A stretch of 64,000 nucleotides of DNA from Drosophila pseudoobscura (taxonomy: Eukaryota > Arthropoda > Insecta > Diptera > Drosophilidae). Shown here piece after piece: positions 1 to 8,526 of this stretch. The stretch spans positions 19,663,001 through 19,727,000 of the forward strand of contig NC_046683.1 in assembly GCF_009870125.1 (NCBI RefSeq), written 5' to 3'. The notes beneath the pieces are model-generated. The model was not told where the DNA came from. It made no database searches and worked only from the letters and a program-made list of their open reading frames with translations. How positions within the stretch are numbered: the stretch's first letter is position 1; each line of letters opens with the position of its first letter. Position numbers and translations under genes: made by a program.

Positions 1-927
1 ACGCGGGGATAGGACGTCTGTAGTTTTGCTTATCGGTGCTCTCTTCTGGCTTTGATTGCGTTGAGGAGAATTCTGATTTAAATCCGGCTGATACTGCTTA
101 TTTGAGTGCTGTTGCTGATGCGAATAGTGCTGAGGGACGAATTCCATGTACATATTTGATGTCTTTTTATCACTTTCATCGATATTTTCAGCGAAATTCT
201 CCTCATCCGTATTGCTTAAGCATGAAGACGGTTGGCCAACTGCTGTATTGGAGAGCTCTGGATTTTCCGTAAGAAAGGAAATATTTCGTTGAGAAGGACG
301 CCGAAATAGGACGTTCATACCTTTGGAGCTGGAGCTCATTGAAGATGCTTTCATGGTCGGGCTGTCATTACGCTGTGCCTGTTCTTGAGGATGTTTCGGA
401 TACGAAGTCTGAATACACTGCTTCGGTATGGGAGGAGTCGGGCATGTCTGTTCCAGATACTGCTGCTTCGGCTGCTGTTGTTGAGGATCCTGAGAAGGCT
501 GCTGTTGCTTGCCTGGACTCTGATCAAAATTCTTCTGATACTTCTGGCACTGGTGTGGCTGTTTTGCTAGATAATCGCCTGGATGATAGCTATGGTGCAT
601 ACGACAGCCGGATCTCTGCGCGCACATACGCTTCTGAGCCTGGGTCAGCTCCTGAATGGAAGGCTTCTGCTGTTGCTGCATAGAAAGGTTCTCCACTGGC
701 CACTTTAGCTCCTCTACATAGGCTTGAGTCGACATTTCACCTCCCATCCCTCGGGACGTGCCCTTGTCCTGTTGTGACACCTCCTCGTCTATCGCTGCAT
801 TGCTGTCGCTTGTCCGTTGATTCATGTCTGTAACTTTGAGGAATGAGCCAACCGGTTTAATTTTTGCACTCCTGGCCTCGTAGAAATGAGCAAAATCTAA
901 GCAATAATTGTTGACTTGTTTGTCCAT
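1..927 (-). CDS. Gln-rich protein of unknown function, copy A, partial (N-terminal 309 codons)
   Basis: The reading frame is open from the ATG at 927 down to the window edge, so the C-terminal part lies outside. It matches the first 309 codons of the complete gene at complement 8527-11187 at a constant offset of 10,260 bp, with about six base differences by eye and no indel or stop. The changes give, for example, DKGTSRG where copy B has DKRTARG. The visible protein begins MDKQVNNYCLDF. It is rich in Gln, Ser, Pro and Lys, with no signal peptide and no domain I recognise, and it includes the first MEFVP-type repeat. It is an intact recent tandem duplicate as far as it can be read. Its 5' flank is interrupted by a retrotransposon about 0.7 kb upstream of the ATG. 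Function unknown. Confidence 0.7.
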   Translation of the reverse strand, partial: MDKQVNNYCLDFAHFYEARSAKIKPVGSFLKVTDMNQRTSDSNAAIDEEVSQQDKGTSRGMGGEMSTQAYVEELKWPVENLSMQQQQKPSIQELTQAQKRMCAQRSGCRMHHSYHPGDYLAKQPHQCQKYQKNFDQSPGKQQQPSQDPQQQQPKQQYLEQTCPTPPIPKQCIQTSYPKHPQEQAQRNDSPTMKASSMSSSSKGMNVLFRRPSQRNISFLTENPELSNTAVGQPSSCLSNTDEENFAENIDESDKKTSNMYMEFVPQHYSHQQQHSNKQYQPDLNQNSPQRNQSQKRAPISKTTDVLSPR

Positions 928-1619
928 AGATCGAGAGAAGTTTTTTAAAGTTCTAATCTATACGAGTTTGTTTAGTATACTCGTATGAGGGGATTGATGT
1001 AATCCATTCAGTGATGACTTTAATATCAGGGATACATTGCTAGTTAAAACTGAACGAATGGATATTTGATCCAATTTTTGTATACGTTTTTTTCTTGGAA
1101 TATCATTAACCACCTTCCACAATTTTAAATCCCTTCGGCATTAAAAAACAAATACAAAATCCCTGCCTCATCCAAATATGGAAAAAGTCATGCATTTTAA
1201 TGTACATTTTTCACATCGTCTTTTTCAGAAAAATTTCCCTTCATGAACAACCGAAAAACCAATCAATATTCCACGAATGCTGGGATTTTTTTTTGTTTAT
1301 ATTCTGTTTCAAAATTTGAATTTCACATAACATATGCGTGAGCCCAACGCGATAGGTTTTTGATAAATATTCTCTGTTCTGGTGTGTTCGGATGTCGGGC
1401 CTCGGGGCTGATAAGTAGCTACCATTTTTTAATGTTGGACGCTTGCCACAAAGTTAATGAACTTTCCCTTGCCCCCAGAATATCCCACACAGTCGCACAC
1501 ACCTAGTCGGTTCATCCCTGCAATCCCCCTTTCCATGGAGCTCTCGAGACCATTTATTGTAGATGACTTTGAGCGAAAAGTTTTGCATTTAACTGCAAAT
1601 GGGGTGTGTCTGCCTGCGT
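928..1619. other. AT-rich 5' flank of copy A, no gene seen
   Basis: AT-rich sequence between the copy-A start codon and the retrotransposon. Short reading frames here are low complexity and are broken by indels relative to 11188-11831, so I call none of them coding. It presumably includes the promoter of the Gln-rich gene. I see no convincing TATA or initiator. Confidence 0.5.
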
Positions 1620-4600
1620 TAATTTTTTTTTTTTTTTTTTTTTGTATATTCATTAATTATTTATTTGCTCTATAATATATACTATACAATTTATATTTAA
1701 CTTAAATTAACGGACAAGAGTACTGTTGGGACTAGGGGCCCCGCGGACTGCGGTACTGCCGCAAAGCATTGCTTCGCAGTTGCGTGGACACCTACTCCGT
1801 CTGCTCCTTCCGCCTTCTCTCCATGGACCTAAGCGTTCGCATCACGCTAGAGGCGAACTCCGCGGCCGCTTCCCACACCTTTGGGGTCTGCCAGCATCAG
1901 CGGCACCAGAGTCTCGGTGCTGATCCTAGACCCTGCTGCTGTCTCCAATGTCTGACGCTCGAGGTCAAACCTGTGGCAGTCGAAGAGGACGTGGCGAGCG
2001 TCCTCCTCTATGCCTCTATGCCTCGGGGCACCAGTCCTCTGTCTCGTGGCCGAAGCGCTTGAGGTAGCCGCGGAAGCAGCCATGTCCGCTCAGTGCCTGG
2101 GTAAGGTAGAAATCCACCTGGCCGTGCTTCCTTTCAACCCAGCATGCTATGCTTGGGATGAGGGTGTGGGTCATTCGGCCTTTGGGTGAGTGGTCCCATC
2201 GGGTCTGCCATCTGTCTATGCTGGTCCTTCTGGCGGCGTCCTTAATTTCTGCTTTGGAGCGTACCTCGGCTGCACTGTCCATCATGGCATCATGGATCTC
2301 GTTCCTCTCCCTTATCAGCTCCCTGAGCGGAACTTGCCCGGCAATGACTAACGCAGCTTCGTCTGAGATGGTCCGGAACGAGCACGCGATCCTAATGGCG
2401 CACAGTCTGTACGTTGCCTCCACTCCTCGCATGTAGCTCCTCACCTTCGAGGCTTCTGCCCACACCGGTGCGGCGTAGAGCATCTGCGACGTCACGACGC
2501 TCGTCAGCAGTTTCCTCGTTGCCTGCTTTGGCCCTCTGGTGTTTAGCAACATCCTGGATAGCGCTCCAGCGGTCCCACCGGCCTTCGTGTGGACGTATTC
2601 CAGATGCTCTTTGAAGGACAGGCGCGTGTCGATGAGGACTCCTAGGTACTTAATGGACCTCTGCGATTGGATCGCGGTCCCACCAACCTGCACTCTGGCG
2701 GTCTCGACCACTTTACGGCTGGATATCATATATATACCGCTTCCGTTTTATGGCCCGCCAGCTCCAGCCCCGCGGCGGCTAGCCACGCCTCAACGGCTTG
2801 TATGGCGACGTTGGCAAGCTCCTCCACTGCGGCAAGTTCCTTCGCTACCGCCACTATTGCGACGTCGTCAGCGAAACCCACCAGGTTAGTGTTGGCTGGC
2901 ATCGGGAGCCGTAGGACCCCGTCGTACATGGCGTTCCAGAGCAGAGGTCCCAAAACGGAGCCCTGCGGGACTCCGGCTGAGACTTCGTATGCCCTAGAGC
3001 CCTGACACGTGTCCATTGTCAGCACCCTATTGCTGAAATAGCTGCGCGCTATATTCAGTAGGTAGCCCGGGATGTTGAAGGACCTCAGTGCCTCCAGCGT
3101 CGGGGTCCAGTCGGCCGAGTTGAAGGCATTCCTTATGTCCAGTGTCACCACCAGACAATAGGACTTTGTTCCGCCTCTCCACCTAGTCCCAGCAATGGCT
3201 TCCTCCGCCGTTTGTACGACCCTCAAGATGGCGTCCAGCGTCGACCTCCCTTTCCTGAACCCGTATTGGTTCTGGGAGAGACCGCCTGCTGCTTCGATGG
3301 CTGCGCTCAGCCTCGCACCGATCACCCTTTCGAAAACCTTTCCCATGGAGTCCAAAAGGCAGATGGGCCTGTAGGAAGAGGCCACCCCTGGCGGCTTGCC
3401 CGGCTTGGTTAATAGTAGCAGCCGTTGCCTTTTCCACCTCTCGGGGAACGTCCCCTCCTGGAGGCATTTGTTGAAAAGGCCCGCAACTTCCCTCGGGAGT
3501 AGAAGAAGTGCCAGCTTCAGCGCGCCGTTGGGGATCGCATCCGGACCCGGAGCCTTCCTAGGTATCAGGTTTCTGCCTGCCTGCAACACCTCGGCTTCCG
3601 TAACCTCTCAGTTGTCGCTCGGGCTATGCTCGAACCGCAGGGAGCTAGGGATCTGCCGTCCTCGAGGAAACAGTGCGCTGACTATTCCCTCCAGTGCCTC
3701 TGGATCTGTTGGGGCTTTGCTGCCCGCGTTCAGTCTCTTCACCACCATCCTGTACGCGCCTCCCCAGGTGTCCTCTTCGGCGGCATCACACAGCTTAAGG
3801 AAGCATTACCTCTTGCTGTTCCTTATGGCGGTCTTCAGATCCTTCCTCGGCGCTTTGTAGGTCTCGCTGCATCGGGCCAAGCGCGGTGTGCCTCTGGCTC
3901 GCTGGAGCAGCCTTCTGGCCCGGTGGCAGGTTCTACGGAGAACCGCAATCGCTTCGCTCCACCAGAAAACTGGATCCTTGTGCTTCCGGAACGTCCCTCT
4001 CGGTAGCATGCTCGGGTCGCAGGCACCTTCAAGTGCGTCCGCCAATTTGATCGCCATATCGTTGGCTCCGTCTGCATCGTTTGCAGAGTAGCTCTCAAGG
4101 GCGCTTGCGAAGGCTTGGGCCCTCAGCGTGTCCTGGCGGTACGCCTTCCCATGCCGGAACGGGGTACCTCTCGATCGGGCAAGGGTGCCCAGGGTGCATA
4201 GTATGGCCTCGTGGTCGCTGGCAGTGTATACGTCGCTGATCCTCCATCGGGCGTGCCGGGCCAGCGTGCTGCTGGAATAGGTGAGATCGATGATCGACCC
4301 TACCCTGCCCTGCTGAAAGTGTGTTGGGACCCTTCGTTCAGAAGGACGACGTCCGGAGAGGCAAAAGCCTCCAACACCGTGCGGCCTCTGGCGTTTGTAC
4401 GGGAGGACCCCTATTCCAGGGACCCCCGCCCAGACGTTGAAGTCGCCTCCGACTACGACGTTGTTCCGTCCTCGCAGATCGCAGCTCAGCGCGTCCATAA
4501 TGCGGCTGAAAGTCTCCAGTGAGAGGCTGGGTGCCAGGTAGCAGCTGTAGAACCATATGCCGCCTACATACCCTCGCCTCGGACGAACCCGTCTGACGAC

Positions 4601-5660
4601 TTGGTGTCGCGCAATTGTGGCGCGTCGACGCCACAGAGCCACAGGGCCGCTTTGCCAGTAAGGTCCGTGGCCCAATCGCTGCTGCTGCCCACCTTATGTT
4701 GTTCACTGAGGAGTGCCACCTCAGAGCCAAGCTCGCGCACCGTCTGCCTCAAGAGATCCTGTGCGGCCCTGCAGTGATTCAGGTTGAGTTGAATCAACTG
4801 CATGTCGTCCTGGTTTAGCCGACCCCGCTTCGTATGGTTGGGCAGTTTTTAGTGCCTGCCTGGTGCGTGACCTCCTTCTTTCCAGCTGCTGAGCAGATGA
4901 AGCACGCAGGCTCTTTTTTTTCATTCGGCAACTTTGTGCCCTTTCTCACCGCATTTGATGCAGCAGCCACTCCTGTCCACTGTACTCTTGCAGTTCCGTG
5001 CGATATGCCCGGGTTTCAGGCATCGGTAGCACCTTGGGAGTTCATCTCTTTCCCGAAACCGATCCTCACCTTGCCGCCTTTCAGGACCGCTTGGCCCAGG
5101 GAGAAGGGCAAGCTGACCACCGCCAGCTGGGACTTCGCGTATCCGCGGCGCAGACTGCGGACTCTTACTCAACCCTCGTCAATGTTGAATTGGCGAGTTA
5201 GAGCGGCACAGATCTCCTGCTCCGTCGCGAGGGAGTCGATGTCCCGTATCTCCAATATGACCACCTTCGAGTCTTCTGTCATTGCGCGCACAGACGCTCC
5301 ATCGCCGAGGACACGTGCGATGCTGGCTTTCATGCCCTCAGCACTCTCCATGCTGGCTTTTGCCAGCTCCAGCAGAAGGTTTCCGTTTATGGTGCGGCGT
5401 ACCTTGGAGACGCAGCTTCCCAGGTCGGAAAGCTGGTTTTCGTGTCGTCTGGTGACCATTGCCAGAACCTCGCTGTACGACTTCCCGGAGGCCTGAACTA
5501 TGACCGCGTCTGGGCGAGCGCGGCGTGCTGCTCTCGGCCTCTTGGCCACCACGCTCCATTTGCTGTCCGGGATTCCGGTCGTCACGTCTCCGTGTGGCCG
5601 CAACGGGGCCTTTTTAAGGGTCCTCTTGGTTGCGATAACTCCTTTTCGCTGCCTTGGGCG
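1620..5660 (-). mobile_element. Degenerate non-LTR retrotransposon, LOA/R1-like
   Basis: Minus-strand LINE. It has a poly(A) tail (T-run at about 1621-1643), a short AT-rich 3' region, then an ORF2 order of C-terminal CHRF-type zinc motif, reverse transcriptase and endonuclease, and an upstream gag with CCHC knuckles. Retroviral RNase H and LTRs are absent. A CHRF-containing C-terminus with gag zinc knuckles fits the R1/LOA group rather than Jockey. The 5' end meets host sequence within the gag start region, so the element is probably 5'-truncated. Several frameshifts make it inactive. It occupies the site of a 632-bp deletion relative to duplication copy B. Confidence 0.85.
1847..4803 (-). 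pseudogene. Retrotransposon ORF2 (endonuclease, reverse transcriptase), frameshifted
   Basis: Read right to left, an APE-type endonuclease starts at 4803 (QLIQLNLNHCRAAQ) and continues in another frame with GGDFN, IIDLTY and SDHEAI motifs (4675-3806). The reverse transcriptase follows at 3589-2726, with GVPQGSVLGPLLWN and the catalytic FADD box. The thumb and C-terminal region lie at 2729-2016, and a CHRF zinc-type motif is in a further frame down to 1847. At least four frame changes are needed, so no full protein can be made. Homology to R1/LOA-type LINEs is inferred from the motifs only. Confidence 0.8.
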
Positions 5661-5663
5661 CAC
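4921..5663 (-). pseudogene. Retrotransposon gag (ORF1), frameshifted
   Basis: Two overlapping minus-strand frames make one broken gag: 5663-5169 encodes a basic N-terminal part and 5172-4921 encodes the nucleic-acid-binding end. The second frame contains a complete CCHC knuckle (CYRCLKPGHIARNC) and the start of another (CIKCGEKGHK), as in gag proteins of I-, R1- and LOA-type LINEs. The frames shift near 5170. At about 250 residues it is shorter than typical for this group, in line with 5' truncation at the junction with host DNA. Confidence 0.75.
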
Positions 5664-5895
5664 TCTTCGACAGAGAGCTTCAACAGAGAGAGCGAGTCTG
5701 GGTATATTCTCTCAGTCCTTTCGGTGAGCAGACAGCATAGAAAGCATGGTCGAGCATGTTTTTCGTGCTCTGGTTCTAAGTATTCGAATTTATTTACTTT
5801 TTCAGAGCGGTACAACATCTATTCCAGAGATGGTAGTGCAACTACTCGTTTCATTGCGCTTAAATTTTGAATAACATTTTAAAGGAATGAAAAGG

Positions 5896-6340
5896 CAGGT
5901 CATTAATAAAGAGTGAAGAGTAAGGGCAGCCCCCTGTGGTACTCCCGAAGATATTTTTCTGGTAAAGAGAAGGAGTTTTAGCTAGAAATCCATCTCAGGA
6001 GGTTGGGCGGAAACCCTAAAAGGTCAAGTTTATGCGCTAAAAGGGAATGGTTTACAGAGTCGAATGCTTTACTAAAGTCGTTTTAAATAACATCCGTCTG
6101 TAAGTTAGCTTGAAAGCCTTTAATAACGAAAGAGTTAAACTCTAACAAGTTAGTGGTGCTTGATCGCCGCCTTATAAATCCACGCTAAGTTGGATATATA
6201 AGTGACTTGCAGAGATGTTGCAAGTGCGGAGCTAAAACCTTCTCAACAATTTTGGGAATAGCGGATAACTGTGCTATACCTCTATAATTTTTTGCGACAG
6301 ACTTGCTACCTTTTTTTAAGGTATACAAATTTTGTATAAA
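5896..6340 (-). mobile_element. Jockey-clade reverse transcriptase fragment, degenerate
   Basis: The minus strand encodes an RT core typical of Jockey-type LINEs: NDFSKAFDSVNHSLLAHKL, then LGFPPNLLRWI, and at the left end a decayed GVPQG box. A stop sits just before the DFSKAF motif (near 6087) and frames shift near the left end. The fragment begins exactly where the tandem-duplication homology ends (5895/5896), so it may mark a duplication or deletion breakpoint. It is a different LINE clade from the element at 1620-5660. Confidence 0.75.
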
Positions 6341-6433
6341 GTCTTGATTTTAAGTTTTTTAGGCTGGATAACTCTTTGGTAAACCAAGGAGGTTTTCCAG
6401 ATCTAATCGGACAAGAAAGCATGACACAAGATG

Positions 6434-7493
6434 TAGCACTAGCCATACAGTATATAGATGTGCCAGTTCATACCACGAAAGTGTCACACACTGGCTAGCG
6501 TTTTCCGTACCCCAGAGTACTGACGCGTCATCATGAGAGAGAACGCAGAGAGAACATCTTTGCATGTGTGATATGTGATTGTATGCTTTTTTCAGATTTT
6601 TTGAACTCTCTCAGGTCTGGTTCTGTTTTGCCTCCAGCATGTTTTAGTGTATGATTTTGAGTTTAGTTCTTGTTTTGGGTCTTTTGATGGACTGACCTAC
6701 CGCCACAAAATAAATGAAGAATGGGCAGGGGGTGGGGGTATGGTACACTAGGGCGCGGGAAATAAAATAAAAGCTGTTATTTGTTTGATTTATACCACAA
6801 AATATAAAATATTACAATAATATAATTGCACATTTATTTCCTTATCAATTATCAATTATTTGAAAACGGCACTTAAGGTATGTCGGCTTCATATGAAATT
6901 AATAAAGCTTTTGAAGATAACGGAACAAATGCCGGTCAAATTCAAAGATGTTTGAACGAAAATATGTGTATTGGCCACAAGCCATTATTTCAATACTTTT
7001 ATCTTTATGTCCAGAGAAAGCTAACTAAGTTCGTAAGGCTGTACAGGACCCAGTGGGAAAGCCGGCACATATCTCACCTAACGAGGCGTTAACCTTGCTT
7101 CTAGACAAGGATCTCGGCAATAACTTACGGAAACCTTTAAAAAAAGTTATTTTTATTTAAATCCAAATTTTGTTTAGGTGTGCAACGCCGTTTTCTTAAA
7201 TAAAATATGCTTAATACTTTTTTCACTATAACTAATAATTTAAATATGCATTATTAAAAAAAGGGGCGGTGCCACACCCATTTTTTTTTCTTAAATCCAC
7301 TTCTTATTGATTATATATATCCAATACAAAAAACTAAATAAAAAAATCTTGTTCCGTTCGGAAGTTATTAATTTTGGCCAACAAAAGTGGTCGTTCGGAC
7401 CATATTGCTCTGGGGTACGGAACGCACTAGCCAGTGTGTGACGCTTTCGTGGTATGAACTGGCACATCTATACACTGTATGGTTAGTGGGTGT
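6434..7493. repeat. 83-bp inverted repeats flanking about 0.9 kb of AT-rich DNA
   Basis: Positions 6434-6516 and 7411-7493 are near-perfect reverse complements; each contains TGAACTGGCACATCTATA or its complement. Between them lies AT-rich sequence with no credible gene and a short GGGCGGTGCCACACCC stretch like that seen in dispersed Drosophila repeats. The layout suggests a non-autonomous or fold-back element, but the repeats do not lie at a clear element end and I see no target duplication. Family unknown. Confidence 0.6.
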
Positions 7494-7555
7494 AGTGAGC
7501 GGAAGGGCTCGGGTTAACAACACTAAAGTCGGATAGCTGATTTGTAAACTTGTTC

Positions 7556-7590
7556 TATATAAAACACCGGCTTGTGGCGCGTCAGAAGCG
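7556..7590 (+). promoter_or_regulatory. TATA box and initiator
   Basis: TATATAAAA begins at 7556, and an initiator-like GTCAGAAG places +1 near 7584, 26-28 bp downstream, which is close to the usual spacing for insect core promoters. The downstream ATG at 7636 opens a 55-codon frame. The sequence lies just outside the 83-bp inverted repeat, so it could be a promoter belonging to a mobile element. Confidence 0.4.
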
Positions 7591-7635
7591 ACGAGAGCTA
7601 CATTTTTAGTACACTTAGCCGATTGCCTACTAATA

Positions 7636-7803
7636 ATGCCAGGGACCAGAGGCGGGACCGGCAACCAGCGCCAAGAAGGGACGTCTGATTATGAACTGAT
7701 TATGAGTCGACTTCTGAGTATGATCGTACTTACGGGCTGTCTGGTACTCCGTCTGAAGATTTTTCTGCATCATCTTGTCAGGATTTTTCGAAGAGTGCTG
7801 TAA
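7636..7803 (+). CDS. Small ORF (55 aa) behind a TATA promoter, unknown
   Basis: ATG at 7636, stop at 7801. The N-terminal part is Gly/Thr/Gln-rich (MPGTRGGTGNQRQEG), followed by a hydrophobic stretch (LLSMIVLTGCLVL) that could span a membrane. It lies 52 bp downstream of a plausible transcription start. Against it being a gene, its DNA contains a CTGATTATGAGTCG segment that recurs at about 7849-7915 next to the decayed paralogue fragment, so the frame could be accidental. I do not recognise it. Confidence 0.2.
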   Translation: MPGTRGGTGNQRQEGTSDYELIMSRLLSMIVLTGCLVLRLKIFLHHLVRIFRRVL

Positions 7804-7846
7804 ATTCTTAAGGCGTTCATGGGATACTCCTCCGGTGGATTCTACT

Positions 7847-8393
7847 TTAACTGATTATGAGTCGGCTTCTGAGTATCCTCATACGGATCCATCTTAGGGG
7901 CTTTCTGGCGAAACAGTGCATCATTTTGGCAGGATTTTGTTCTGGCTGCTCTTGAGGAGGATTTTGATGCTGATTTGGAGAATTATGATACGTAGCCTTT
8001 GGGTACTGCTCTTCTGAATGATGCTGAAAGGGCGTCGGAGAAGGTCTTGGATACCGATCCTTATTCTTTTGCACCTGCTGCTGCTTGCCGGAGTTCTGAT
8101 AATTCTTGCGATACGTCTTCGACTGTTGAGGATGATTCTGATCGTACTGCTGCTGATGTGGCTGTTGTGGTAGAAATGCGGCTTGATCACTGAAACGCTG
8201 CACCAGGACAGATCTGTGATATGGTTTCTGTGTCTTCTCCTGGCTTGGAGTTTTCTCCGTAAGCCATTCCAATGTACTTAGATCGGTAGGAGAAATAATC
8301 TAACGGACTTCCTTCCATAGCTTTCTCTTGCTCTGTCGTTTCATCAATATTGAAAGCAGCACACCGCCCAAGATTTTCCTTTAAGTAAGTCAT
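7847..8393 (-). pseudogene. Frameshifted paralogue fragment of the Gln-rich gene
   Basis: Two overlapping minus-strand frames resemble the neighbouring 886-aa protein. The 8393-8187 frame has an acidic DETTEQEK stretch followed by AMEGSP, like the DKKTLNKLMEGSP repeat of the intact gene. A one-base shift near 8275 then moves to the frame 8272-7847, which continues with a Gln/Pro/His-rich stretch like the linkers of the intact gene. At the shift one frame reads SKY and the other LEWLTEK, together recalling the KYMEYVP repeat. It starts 134 bp downstream of the intact gene's stop and on the same strand. It looks like a decayed, partial tandem copy. Confidence 0.5.
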
Positions 8394-8526
8394 AAGTATT
8401 TACCGAATCGCGAATATAAATTAAACGAGATTTCTACTTGGTATTGTGAAATTTTTTTTTATTTAATGCAATAGCTAAAAAATATATTAAAAGGAATCAT
8501 TGAATCAAAAGTGACTTTAAAAATTT

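Larger units (their letters stand above)
1..5895. repeat. Tandem duplication block, copy A
   Basis: Positions 1-1619 match 10261-11832, and 5661-5895 match 12464-12692, in the same orientation. The block holds the start of the Gln-rich gene and its 5' flank. Small differences include about 37 bp near 1168-1204 and about 24 bp near 1570-1594 that copy B lacks. Between the matching parts, copy A has a 4-kb retrotransposon where copy B has 632 bp of unrelated sequence (11832-12463). Homology stops at 5895, where a Jockey-type fragment begins. Confidence 0.85.

Noticed and set aside
339-943. Plus-strand frames in the first kilobase (and the identical ones at 10599-10943)
   Set aside because: They are antisense shadows of the Gln-rich gene; their Ala/Ser/Leu richness is the complement of CAG-rich codons, and they appear identically in both duplication copies.
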